64,000 nt of DNA, from contig NZ_JMKT01000009.1 of the NCBI RefSeq assembly GCF_000686525.1, positions 248,001 through 312,000 on the forward strand, read 5' to 3'. Numbering within the stretch: the stretch's first letter is position 1; each line of letters starts with the position of its first letter. Of the stretch, positions 29,841 through 37,768 are shown one piece after another. The DNA comes from Desulfonatronovibrio hydrogenovorans DSM 9292 (GTDB taxonomy: Bacteria > Desulfobacterota > Desulfovibrionia > Desulfovibrionales > Desulfonatronovibrionaceae). A program made the translations under genes and the position numbers. The notes under the pieces were generated by a model. That model ran no database searches. It had not been told where the DNA came from and saw only the letters and a program-made list of their open reading frames with translations.

Positions 29841-30143
29841 ACAGCTTATATATATAATATTTTAAGGAAAAAATCAAGGAGAAAAAATAATTTTTTAGCT
29901 TTTATTTCAATAGGTTATCATAAAATATTTTGAGCTTATTATGTTGTGGCATGTATATTGCTTAGCGCAATAATATTTGTTTTTTCTAAATGCTGATGCT
30001 AACCGGAAAAAAGGGCAGTATGGCAAAAAGAAAAACGAGTGCTGGGGAAAAATGGAACGTGGACAATATCAATTCCGTCAGGAAAATTAGATATGAATTA
30101 GCCAAACATAGCCTGATAAGTACCCAGAAAAGGAGGAACGGCT
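29841..30143 (+). promoter_or_regulatory. Divergent promoter region
   Basis: This 303-bp AT-rich gap separates leftward and rightward element genes. It contains ATTGC-ttagc-GCAAT near 29958-29972, an inverted repeat that could be an operator, next to a TAATAT -10-like box. A short frame inside it (30020-30205) is annotated separately. Confidence 0.45.
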
Positions 30144-30205
30144 ATGCCAAACACAAGACAACCACAAGGAACAGCATGGGATACAAAGTCAATAAAGCCT
30201 GTTAG
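30020..30205 (+). CDS. Possible small Lys-rich leader protein
   Basis: An ATG at 30020 (MAKRKTSAGEKW) is preceded by AAGGG and gives 61 residues, rich in Lys, Arg and Thr. It overlaps the next gene by 62 bp in another frame. It may be a leader peptide or chance; support is weak. Confidence 0.25.
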   Translation: MAKRKTSAGEKWNVDNINSVRKIRYELAKHSLISTQKRRNGYAKHKTTTRNSMGYKVNKAC

Positions 30206-31178
30206 TAATAGAGAATTACAAGAAAAAAGGGACACCCAAGCCGAAACCTTTTATCAGAAGAAAATATCTGAACTTGCAGCAAAGCGGAAAAGACAATCCG
30301 GGCCTTGGGGTAAAAGAGCAGAAGACGCCCTCCAGGAACGTCTTGACCTCTTAGCAACTGAAATCAAATACAGAATCAAACTTACTAAGCATCATATCTT
30401 TACAATCGGTGAATTGCTGTATGAAGCAAGGATAATGCTGTCAGGTAAGTACCAAGCCTGGGTAGAGGAAACCTTTGATTTCAGTTATCATACAGCCAAT
30501 AACTTTATGAATGTTTATGAGCAGTTACTTGGTCATAAAGATATTGTTGAAAAAATCCCCGCCTCAATTCTCTACAAACTTGCAACAAAGTCCTTTCCAG
30601 AAGATTTACGCCAATTCCTCATAGCAAGCGGTCTGCTTGATAAAATGACAAACAAGCACTTTGATGAAGTTGTCAGCAAGTACAAGGACCAGGGATTTGA
30701 AGCTGTTAAAAAGGAATTCAACTGTCTGCATAGAAAAACACGCATTTATGAGCAAGTTAATTACAATCTAAATCAACTAAATGCCGCTATCAAAGCCTTA
30801 GAGAAGTCCAGGGCCAATATCGAACAATATGGACAGAGCCGAAACAATTATGGAGAAGACCCAGATGCAGACAAAATTAACTGGAAGATTTCTGATACCC
30901 TGGATGAAATTGCTAAACAATTGAAATTAGCTTGGTCTGAAAACACACAAGCATTAAGAAACCTTTTAGATGTGGACAGTAAAGAAATTAAGGAGAAATA
31001 CGGTCCAACATTGGAATCCTTTAGAAACAAAATCATATTAAATGCAAAGAAACAAATTGCTGAACGCTCCGAATATGATGTTGAAGATGATGAATTTGAA
31101 AGGGAACAGGCTGGAATGTTTGAAAATGAAATGAAGATCATCGCAGAGGAAAGGAAAGCAGACCTGGAAGGATGGTAG
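30144..31178 (+). CDS. DUF3102-like protein of element
   Basis: The 344-residue protein has an excellent AAAGGAGGAA site before its ATG. IFTIGELLYEARIMLSGKYQ followed by WVEETFDFSYHTANNFMNVY closely follows the DUF3102 pattern, a domain common in phage and plasmid proteins with likely DNA-linked roles. The C-terminal half is helical and acidic (EYDVEDDEFEREQAGMF). The gene lies 43 bp upstream of the clamp homologue, so the two probably form an operon. Function unknown. Confidence 0.65.
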   Translation: MPNTRQPQGTAWDTKSIKPVSNRELQEKRDTQAETFYQKKISELAAKRKRQSGPWGKRAEDALQERLDLLATEIKYRIKLTKHHIFTIGELLYEARIMLSGKYQAWVEETFDFSYHTANNFMNVYEQLLGHKDIVEKIPASILYKLATKSFPEDLRQFLIASGLLDKMTNKHFDEVVSKYKDQGFEAVKKEFNCLHRKTRIYEQVNYNLNQLNAAIKALEKSRANIEQYGQSRNNYGEDPDADKINWKISDTLDEIAKQLKLAWSENTQALRNLLDVDSKEIKEKYGPTLESFRNKIILNAKKQIAERSEYDVEDDEFEREQAGMFENEMKIIAEERKADLEGW

Positions 31179-31221
31179 CTTTTCAATTACTTGAAAATTT
31201 CTATTTCTTGAAAATATCTAT

Positions 31222-32289
31222 ATGAAAACAACCATTGACAGAAAAACATTCCTTGATGCCCTGGAACTTACAAAGCCAGGACTGGCCAACAAAGATGTTA
31301 TTGAGCAATCCACGCATTTCGCTTTCATGGATGACCGGGTTGTAACTTACAATGACCGGATCAGCATTTCTCATCCATTGCCCTTGGGTATTGAGGGCTG
31401 TATTCCGGGTAAAATCTTACTTTCCGTTTTGAAGAAAGACAAATCTAAAGAACTTCAAGTTGAAGCCGTTGGCGATCAATTACTTATCCAGGCAAGTAGC
31501 ACCTCTTACAATTTTAATTTAGAACCATTTAGAAATAAACACCTGTTCAAACAAATTAACAGACCCAGGACTTGGAAGAAAATCACCGATCCTGACAAAT
31601 TCATGATTGCCCTGCGTTTCTGTTGCGAAACTTATTCAGAGGATGCATGTAATCCCCTTTTCTGCCACATTCATGTCAATAAAGACCTGGTTGAATCAAC
31701 GAACAAAATAAAAATGACTTGGTGCAATGTGCCGGAAATTCCTATCAAGTCGTTTCTTATTCATGGTACTTCGGCGTTGGATTTACTTAAATACCGCCCC
31801 TCTTATATCGCAAGAGGTGGAGAATGGGTTTACTTTAAGTTAACGCAAGATACTAAATTTGCTTCCAGGATTTTTGATAAAAAGTACAAAGACTGTTCCC
31901 ATATCCGTGAACAGGCATTGAACCTTGATAATGCTGTCAAGGTCGTTTTCCCTCCCGATATAAAGAAAATGATTGAACGGGCTTATGTTTTTGCAAAGAG
32001 AGATTATTTCCTTGAAGAAACTATTTATCTTGGTTTTCAGAATGATGGTATGACCATAAAAGCAAGCAATGAAACCGGGTATGGGGCTACACCAAAGAAA
32101 GAGGGTTGGTTTGAGGAATCCACAAAGGTAAGGGTTGATGGCGATATCCCTGAATTTATTATTCACCCAAGGTATCTTTTAGAAGCAATAAAGCATAACC
32201 TGGAATGCTACATACATAACGACATGATTTTATTTCAAGGTGAGGGGTGGAATAGATTGCTTTCTATAACTCCCACAAAAAACCCCTGA
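31222..32289 (+). CDS. DNA polymerase III beta (sliding-clamp)-like protein
   Basis: The 355-residue protein starts MKTTIDRKTFLDALELTKPG and continues with VVTYNDRISISHPLPLGIEG, which matches the first domain of bacterial beta clamps. IPGKILLSVLKK and a clamp-like middle and C-terminal part follow (KVRVDGDIPEFIIHPRYLLE). The length is close to the 366 residues of DnaN but identity is clearly low. Plasmids and phages rarely carry a clamp; it may replace or sequester the host clamp, or recruit polymerase to the element origin (inference). It is the last gene before the right end. Confidence 0.7.
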   Translation: MKTTIDRKTFLDALELTKPGLANKDVIEQSTHFAFMDDRVVTYNDRISISHPLPLGIEGCIPGKILLSVLKKDKSKELQVEAVGDQLLIQASSTSYNFNLEPFRNKHLFKQINRPRTWKKITDPDKFMIALRFCCETYSEDACNPLFCHIHVNKDLVESTNKIKMTWCNVPEIPIKSFLIHGTSALDLLKYRPSYIARGGEWVYFKLTQDTKFASRIFDKKYKDCSHIREQALNLDNAVKVVFPPDIKKMIERAYVFAKRDYFLEETIYLGFQNDGMTIKASNETGYGATPKKEGWFEESTKVRVDGDIPEFIIHPRYLLEAIKHNLECYIHNDMILFQGEGWNRLLSITPTKNP

Positions 32290-32368
32290 CATTTCTGCCT
32301 GGGTCCTTAATAAATACCATTAAGAAATACCCTTTCTTAATATTTTCAGGTCAATAAAAGTAATCCAC

Positions 32369-32406
32369 AAAAAAACCCCGCCCTGGCGATATGCCCGAGC
32401 GGGGTT
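32369..32406 (-). terminator. Rho-independent terminator, leftward
   Basis: An 8-bp perfect stem AACCCCGC/GCGGGGTT (32374-32381 and 32399-32406) is followed on the minus strand by T7 (32369-32375). It therefore ends leftward transcription, but no leftward gene lies upstream of it in the integrated form. In the circular form it would follow the recombinase stop by 18 bp. Confidence 0.8.
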
Positions 32407-32463
32407 GATTGAAAGTCCAGAAAATCAGGCAGCCAATACGCCTTCCAATACGAATAGATCATT

Positions 32464-32500
32464 ATTATTAGTTTTATGTTGTGAATGCCATGCATATCAC
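32464..32500. other. Right attachment junction (attR)
   Basis: Element sequence (GTTTTATGTTGTG) meets host yjbQ (GCCATGCATATC) around the core AAT at 32484-32486. Joining this element side to the left one gives GTTTT-N18-AAAAC, an imperfect dyad centred on the core, as expected for attP of a serine integrase. Confidence 0.85.
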
Positions 32501-32777
32501 TGCCAGTGTATTTATCAACGACGATGAATCCGGGCTGCACCACGATTACAAGATATGGCTGGAAAAACTGGCCCCCCACGAACCGGTTTCTGGTTATCGT
32601 CACAACGTAGGCGAAGACAATGCTGATGCCCACATGAAAAGGCAGATCATGGGTCGGGAAGTGGTTGTGGCCATCACCAAAGGCCGCCTGGACCTTGGAA
32701 CCTGGGAAAGGATATTTTATGGAGAATTCGATGGACGCAGAAAGAAAAGGGTTTTGATTAAAATTATCGGGGAATAA
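32484..32777 (+). pseudogene. yjbQ: Host yjbQ, 3' fragment
   Basis: The frame resumes in phase with the 5' fragment and encodes [19 protein letters not shown] through [12 protein letters not shown] and stop, the C-terminal 97 residues of YjbQ. It has no ribosome site and no promoter of host origin, so it is probably silent. All residues conserved in the element copy are kept, so excision would restore a working gene. Confidence 0.92.
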
Positions 32778-32779
32778 TT

Positions 32780-33152
32780 TTCAATACCTGAAATCTCTAT
32801 CCCTGGATATTTCACATCCAGGGCAAAAGCTTAAAAGTATTTTTCCTCTTTTGAGAAGAAAAGCCACAGCAGGGTCCAGGGGCCGTTTAAATGGCTCAGG
32901 ATCTATTCTAAGGGTCCTTTTCCAGTGCATCCTTAGGCGGCTTCCTGCCTAGTAGCCTTGAGCATATAGAGACTGATCTCCCTAACTCAACCTACCCTAT
33001 TTAAAAATCCATAGATTATCCCAATAAAAAACATAACTATCTATAGTTTTATTATATTGGACTATAGATTGGCTCTGGTTGTATTAGAAAAATATTTAGC
33101 AATATTTTTGATTACCATAGATAACTTGAACCATTCTAACTCAGGAGGCAAC
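32780..33152 (+). promoter_or_regulatory. pst leader region; hairpin and CATAGAT repeats
   Basis: This 373-bp gap follows yjbQ. CCCTGGAT/ATCCAGGG (32801-32808, 32816-32823) is a strong hairpin that may end yjbQ transcription, though no T-tract follows. Further on, CCATAGATTATC (33009), CTATAGATTG (33062) and CCATAGATAAC (33115) are direct copies, and an inverted copy lies at 33037-33046. These may be a PhoB-like or other operator set before pstS (inference). Confidence 0.5.
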
Positions 33153-33995
33153 ATGACCCTTAAAACCCGGCTTCAAATACCTTTATCTTTGATAGTTTTG
33201 TCATTTATACTTTTAATTTCAGGACCTGCCTGGGCTATATCCCTGGATGACTTTGATCAGTATCAGGGAACAATTGAAATCGCAGGAGGAACCGCTCATA
33301 TTCCTGTAATGAACGAAGCTGCCCAGCGCATTATGACTCGCAATTCCGGTATAAGGATTTCAGTTGCAGGGGGCGGAACCGGCATTGGAGTCCAAAAGGC
33401 GGGTGAAGGTCTGGTTGATATTGGCAATACAGGACGTGCCCTTTCTCAAGAAGAAATTAACCGCTTCGGACTGAAATCCTTTCCATTTGCCATTGATGGC
33501 GTAGCACCTGTTATTCACCCTTCCAATCCTGTTTCCGGTCTTAGTGCCGAACAAATCAGGGCTGTTTTTTCCGGTGAGATAACCAACTGGAAGGAAGTGG
33601 GAGGAAGGGATGCCCGTATAAACTTATACGGCAGGGAGGAAGCTAGCGGAACTCATGATGTTTTTTGGAAAAGACTCCTGGACAGGGGTGATATAGCCCT
33701 GACTGCCAACATAGTTCAGTCCAATGGTGCCATGAAAGTAGCTGTTTCTAATGATGCCAACTCGATTGGCTATATGAGCATCGGACATATCGACGATTCC
33801 ATCAAACCGTTGGAAGTTGACGGTGTACTGCCTTCCCAGGAAACTGCCATCGATGGCAGCTATTCTGTTGTCAGACTGCTTTACATGAACACCAAAGGGG
33901 ACCCCTCTACTTTGGTCAAGGCTTTCATTGACTATATCTATTCAGATGATGGAGCTGAAATAATTCGCGCAGCTGGATATATTCCAACAAAATAA
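33153..33995 (+). CDS. pstS: Phosphate ABC transporter substrate-binding protein PstS
   Basis: The periplasmic phosphate-binding protein of the Pst importer. The start at 33153 has AGGAGG and a signal peptide (MTLKTRLQIPLSLIVLSFIL, cleavage after AWA); an open frame upstream to 33057 lacks both. The mature part has AGGTAHIPVMNEAAQRIM, GGGTGIGVQKAGEGLVDIGN with phosphate-contact residues, and YGREEASGTHDVFWKR with the Arg/Ser/Gly/Thr phosphate loop. It is 280 residues, the short PstS type. It is first of pstSCAB; phoU is not in the cluster. Confidence 0.94.
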   Translation: MTLKTRLQIPLSLIVLSFILLISGPAWAISLDDFDQYQGTIEIAGGTAHIPVMNEAAQRIMTRNSGIRISVAGGGTGIGVQKAGEGLVDIGNTGRALSQEEINRFGLKSFPFAIDGVAPVIHPSNPVSGLSAEQIRAVFSGEITNWKEVGGRDARINLYGREEASGTHDVFWKRLLDRGDIALTANIVQSNGAMKVAVSNDANSIGYMSIGHIDDSIKPLEVDGVLPSQETAIDGSYSVVRLLYMNTKGDPSTLVKAFIDYIYSDDGAEIIRAAGYIPTK

Positions 33996-34007
33996 GAAGG
34001 ATTAACC

Positions 34008-34865
34008 TTGCAGAGCCTGGAGTTAAGAGAAAGGCTGATCAAGGCCACTTTGTTTGCCGCTACTATGGTCTCCGTAGTAGCGGCATTGTCAATCTTTGCC
34101 CTGCTGCTGTACTTTTCCCTTCCCTTGTTTTCCATTGAAGGTTTAAGAACGGTTATTTCCTGGGAGTGGAGACCTTTTAGTGGTCATTTCGGCATAATGC
34201 CCATGATGGTAGGATCCCTTCTACTGTCCACTGGAGCCTTGCTTATCGCCTGCCCTGCTGGCATAGGCATTTGTGCCTTTATCTCAGTCCTTGCTCCGGG
34301 TAGATTTGCCAGGCCGGTTTCAGCAATAGTCCATTATATGACCAGCATTCCAACGGTCATTTATGGCTTTGTCTCCATTTTTCTACTAGTCCCGTTAATC
34401 AGGGACTGGCTGGATAAAGGAACCGGACTCTCCTTGTTGACCGCAACAATAACTCTGAGTCTGCTAATTCTGCCAACAATAGTGCTGGTTTACTCAGCGT
34501 ATATAAGAGAAAAGGACAAAGAGCTAAAATTGACTGGTGCAGCCTTAGGTTTCTCAAAAAGCCAGTATTTTTTGTTTATCCTTTTTCCCCTGACTAAGAA
34601 AGGTCTAATTATAGCCAGTATACTCGGATTCGGTCGCGCAGTCGGGGATACCTTGATTTCTTTAATGCTCGCTGGAAACACTCCTTTGGTTCCCCAATCA
34701 ATCTTTGACTCGATAAGAACTTTGACCTCCCATATAGCGCTTGTAATAGCTACCGACAGCCAAAGTACTTTCTATCACTCCGTATTTGCTGCAGGCCTGC
34801 TTCTTTTCATTTTAATGACTGCAATTAACATCATAATCCGAAAGATTGGTAATAGCAGTCAATAA
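34008..34865 (+). CDS. pstC: Phosphate ABC transporter permease PstC
   Basis: The 285-residue inner-membrane protein has six membrane segments and the ABC-permease EAA-type loop (ELKLTGAALGFSKSQYFLF). MPMMVGSLLLSTGALLIACP and PTVIYGFVSIFLLVPLI are typical PstC stretches. The start is a TTG at 34008 with AAGGAT upstream, 12 bp after the pstS stop. It forms the channel with PstA. Confidence 0.92.
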   Translation: MQSLELRERLIKATLFAATMVSVVAALSIFALLLYFSLPLFSIEGLRTVISWEWRPFSGHFGIMPMMVGSLLLSTGALLIACPAGIGICAFISVLAPGRFARPVSAIVHYMTSIPTVIYGFVSIFLLVPLIRDWLDKGTGLSLLTATITLSLLILPTIVLVYSAYIREKDKELKLTGAALGFSKSQYFLFILFPLTKKGLIIASILGFGRAVGDTLISLMLAGNTPLVPQSIFDSIRTLTSHIALVIATDSQSTFYHSVFAAGLLLFILMTAINIIIRKIGNSSQ

Positions 34866-34933
34866 CCTTATGTCTTCAACCCATAATCAACAAAAAAACG
34901 ACATTGCACTTATCATGTTTTCTTTGTGATGAA

Positions 34934-35824
34934 ATGAAAAATATAATGCGCTTTTTTCTGGAAAAATTTTTTACCGCTTTTGCATGGCTGGCCACCTTTA
35001 CCGCAATGTCAGCCATATTCATCCTTATTGGATTTCTTGCATTAAGAGGTTACTCTACTATAAATTTGGAACTTTTTTTTGGTCAGGCCAACTGGCTCAA
35101 GGCCATCACAGGGGCACAGCCGGTATTCGGTGGCCTATGGCCAGCCATGGCCGGAACTATCGCTCTGGTCCTCCTGTCCTGTTCAATAGCTATCCCTGTT
35201 GGGGTTGCAGCTGGTATCTACCTGTCGGAGTACGCTTCTCCCAAAATACAGTCTGCCGCTGGTTTTGCTGTTGACCTCATGGCTGGGATCCCATCAATTG
35301 TTATGGGTCTTTTCGGATTCAGCATTATAATTCTCCTGAAAAACACTTTTCTACCCCAAGCCAGAACCTGCCTGATGCTGGCAGCAGTATGCATAGCTCT
35401 TTTGGTCATGCCCTATCTTATCCGCACCACCCAGAACTCCTTGCAAAGTATCTCTGAAGAAAGAAGACTGCTTGGCATAAGCTTGGGCTTTTCAACCTGG
35501 CAAAACATCAGACATATTCTGTTACCGTCTTCCAGTAAGGGAATACTTAGCGGCATCATACTGTCCATTGGCAGGGCTGCGGAAGATACCGCAGTCATCC
35601 TTCTGACCGGGGTTGTTTCTCAGGCCTTTGTGCCCAGGAGTCTTTGGGATAAGTTTGAGGCTATTCCTTTTAGGATCTATTATCTGGCTGCTGAGCATAG
35701 GTCTTCAGCTGAACTGGAACAGGCTTATGGTGCGGCCCTGGTTCTGCTTATCATAACAGGACTCCTTTTTATCCTGGCCTTTCTTTTTCAAAAAAGTATA
35801 GAAAAAAAATGGATCATAAGATGA
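34934..35824 (+). CDS. pstA: Phosphate ABC transporter permease PstA
   Basis: The 296-residue permease partner of PstC has six membrane segments. AGIYLSEYASPKIQSAAGFA and LMAGIPSIVMGLFGFSI are strongly PstA-like. The EAA loop is RRLLGISLGFSTWQNIRHIL, and GRAAEDTAVILLTG follows. I prefer the ATG at 34934; one at 34904 adds ten Cys-containing residues. Its TGA stop overlaps the pstB ATG (ATGA). Confidence 0.93.
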   Translation: MKNIMRFFLEKFFTAFAWLATFTAMSAIFILIGFLALRGYSTINLELFFGQANWLKAITGAQPVFGGLWPAMAGTIALVLLSCSIAIPVGVAAGIYLSEYASPKIQSAAGFAVDLMAGIPSIVMGLFGFSIIILLKNTFLPQARTCLMLAAVCIALLVMPYLIRTTQNSLQSISEERRLLGISLGFSTWQNIRHILLPSSSKGILSGIILSIGRAAEDTAVILLTGVVSQAFVPRSLWDKFEAIPFRIYYLAAEHRSSAELEQAYGAALVLLIITGLLFILAFLFQKSIEKKWIIR

Positions 35825-36588
35825 CTCAGCTGACAAGCCCTCAAGTGAGAACTAGAGACCTGTCTGTATCTTTCAACGGCAACCGTGCTTTAAAAAAAAT
35901 AAGTCTGGAGATTTTTCCAGGGCGCATAAATGTGGCAGTTGGACCGTCCGGTTCAGGCAAGACTACCTTTCTTCGCTCTCTGAACAGACTGAATGAATTC
36001 TATCCAGGATGCTCTACCAAAGGCGAGATCACTATCCAGCTAAGAGAAGGCCGGATTGAATGCAACAGTAATACCTTTCCACTTTCCCGACTTAGACAGA
36101 AAGTGGGCATGGTTTTTCAACATCCCAGTCTTCTTCCCTTTTCCATTGAAAAAAACCTTGCCTTACCCTTAAAGCTTACTCTTGGCCTGAACAAAATGGA
36201 GGTTAGTGAACGGATTGAGAGTTCACTGAAGGAAGTTGGGCTCTGGAAAGAAGTCAAGGATCGTCTGAATGCAGGAGCTCTTGAGCTTTCTGGAGGCCAG
36301 CAGCAAAGACTTTGTTTGGCCAGAGTAATCAGCTTGAAGCCTGAAGTAATTCTGCTTGATGAGCCTTCAGCTTCACTTGATTTCAGATCCACTGCAAAAA
36401 TTGAGGAAATGATCCTGAATCTAAAGAATAAATACACTGTACTGGCTGTCACGCACAGTCTGAGCCAGATGCAGCGTCTGGCAGACACTGTGTTTGTGTT
36501 TAAGGACGGTCTGGTGAGTTCAGTGATAGAAGAATTTGATCCACACCAGTCAAAGGAATGCCTGGATTTAATCCAAAGTGCGTTCTAA
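35821..36588 (+). CDS. pstB: Phosphate ABC transporter ATPase PstB
   Basis: This cytoplasmic ATPase drives phosphate uptake through PstCA. Walker A is GPSGSGKTTFLRSLNRLNE, the Q-loop is VGMVFQHPSLLPFSI, the ABC signature LSGGQQQRLCLARV, Walker B VILLDEPSASLD and the switch His in AVTHSLSQMQRLAD. The ATGA overlap with pstA decides the start at 35821; an ATG at 35809 would add four residues. It is about 255 residues, full length, and ends 3 bp from the convergent MetE-like gene. Confidence 0.93.
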   Translation: MTQLTSPQVRTRDLSVSFNGNRALKKISLEIFPGRINVAVGPSGSGKTTFLRSLNRLNEFYPGCSTKGEITIQLREGRIECNSNTFPLSRLRQKVGMVFQHPSLLPFSIEKNLALPLKLTLGLNKMEVSERIESSLKEVGLWKEVKDRLNAGALELSGGQQQRLCLARVISLKPEVILLDEPSASLDFRSTAKIEEMILNLKNKYTVLAVTHSLSQMQRLADTVFVFKDGLVSSVIEEFDPHQSKECLDLIQSAF

Positions 36589-36591
36589 GTA

Positions 36592-37767
36592 TCAGGAGTA
36601 TTCTTTTCGCAGTATGTCTGCAGCCTGAACAATGGACTTGATTTTGGCCGCAGCAACTTCTTCTACATTAACACAGCGGTTGGCAAAACATCCGAATCCG
36701 CAGTCAGTGTTCAGAAAGATCTGTTCCGGCTTGTAGTGCTCCAGGGCCATTCTGGTCTTGGCTACAATTTCCTCAGGGGTTTCTGCAGTACTGGTCCTGG
36801 GATTGACCACTCCAAGTCCCAGCTCTCTAAGCTTCTGGGTTCCAGGAACGTTTCCAGCCAAGGCTTGGCCCACGACCCTGATTTCACCTGCCCTGGGCGT
36901 GGCATACTCAAGAACATACTGGTCAACTTTCATCCTGGTCAGGGCAGGCAAAAGCGGAGTATAGTCTCCGGTCAGCAGGACATCCTCCCTGGTGCTCCAG
37001 TTGCCCCGGCAGATATGAATGCCGATGCGTGGCCCACTGACTCCATCAATGATCCTGTTCATAAGCTGGGCAGCGTATTCAAGTTCAACACCCACGTCAC
37101 GGCGGGTGGCCAGGGTGGCTCACATGAAGGTCCGTCGACCACACTCCTGGGACATGACTATTTCCGTAAGAACCGGCTCATCGAACTGGACAAACTCGCA
37201 CCCGGCCTCTGCCAGTTCTTTAAGTTCGCTGCGCAGGATGTGCACCACATCATCACCCATCTCAAACTGATCTTTGTAAATCTTGCCTGCGTATCTGGTA
37301 ACCCACATGGACCGAGACAGCAGATATGGTCCGGGCAATGTTATTTTTACCGGTTTCGGGGTGATGTTTTTGACAAACAGATAATCTTCCAGGGCCAGGG
37401 GCTCTCTTCTTTTCAGACGTCCAACACAGGTGGGATTGCGAATGGCTGATGCCGGGACATCCAAAGTGTCCAGCATTTCCTCAAATCCTGACTTATCCTC
37501 CACCTCATCAAGCATCTCAGCCAGTGACATGAGCCTGGTGCCTTCAACCTTGTCCGTGATAAAGGAGTAGAAGTTATCCCTTCTGTGCTCACCGTCCACC
37601 ACCATGTCCAGGCCTGCATCCTCCTGGATTCTTACAGTCCGTTCCACTTCCTGGTCGGCAATTGTGTTGAACTCCTGCCTGGATATCTTTTCCAGACGCC
37701 TGTCCCGGAGTGCCTTTAACATTTCTCTTGAACGCGGCCAGCTTCCAACCTGAGTAGTTGTAAACAC
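36592..37767 (-). CDS. Short MetE-like methyltransferase with in-frame TGA (candidate selenoprotein)
   Basis: Read through one TGA at 37120-37122, this is a 391-residue cobalamin-independent methionine-synthase-like protein (UROD/MetE C-terminal fold). FTTTQVGSWPRSREMLKAL opens it, DMVVDGEHRRDNFYSF and FVQFDEPVLTE follow, then RRTFM-TGA-ATLATR with the TGA as codon 216. Putative zinc ligands come after it: H251 and C253 (GIHICRGNW), E287 and C356 (NTDCGFGC). No other stop or frameshift is present and all motifs beyond the TGA are kept. The GTG start at 37767 lies 1 bp after the OsmC-fusion stop. Homologues, as far as I recall, have Cys at this position. The alternatives are a nonsense mutation or sequence error. 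Confidence 0.75.
37089..37108 (-). promoter_or_regulatory. SECIS-like hairpin after in-frame TGA
   Basis: On the minus strand CACCCGC and GCGUGGGUG-side bases pair to give a 7-bp stem with a 6-nt loop CGUGAC. The loop begins 18 nt after the TGA, within the 16-37-nt range for bacterial SECIS elements, and has G in its first two bases as that consensus asks. The stem includes one G-U pair. Confidence 0.5.
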
Positions 37768-37768
37768 T

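Larger units (their letters stand above)
22193..32486. mobile_element. 10.3-kb integrated element inserted in yjbQ
   Basis: The element is bounded by the 3-bp core AAT at 22190-22192 and 32484-32486, between the two in-phase halves of the host yjbQ gene. It carries a large serine recombinase at its left end, a complete second yjbQ, a small tyrosine recombinase, a replication-initiator-like gene with iterons, a clamp homologue and about ten small unknown proteins. The right part (28-32.5 kb) is clearly AT-richer than the host. No conjugation, capsid or ParA genes are visible, so it resembles an integrated plasmid or a mobilizable/satellite element rather than a full prophage or ICE. Left and right ends rejoin to a sensible attP. 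Confidence 0.9.

Noticed and set aside
22193-32486. Complete prophage or conjugative element
   Set aside because: No capsid, terminase, portal, tail, relaxase or type IV secretion gene is recognisable.
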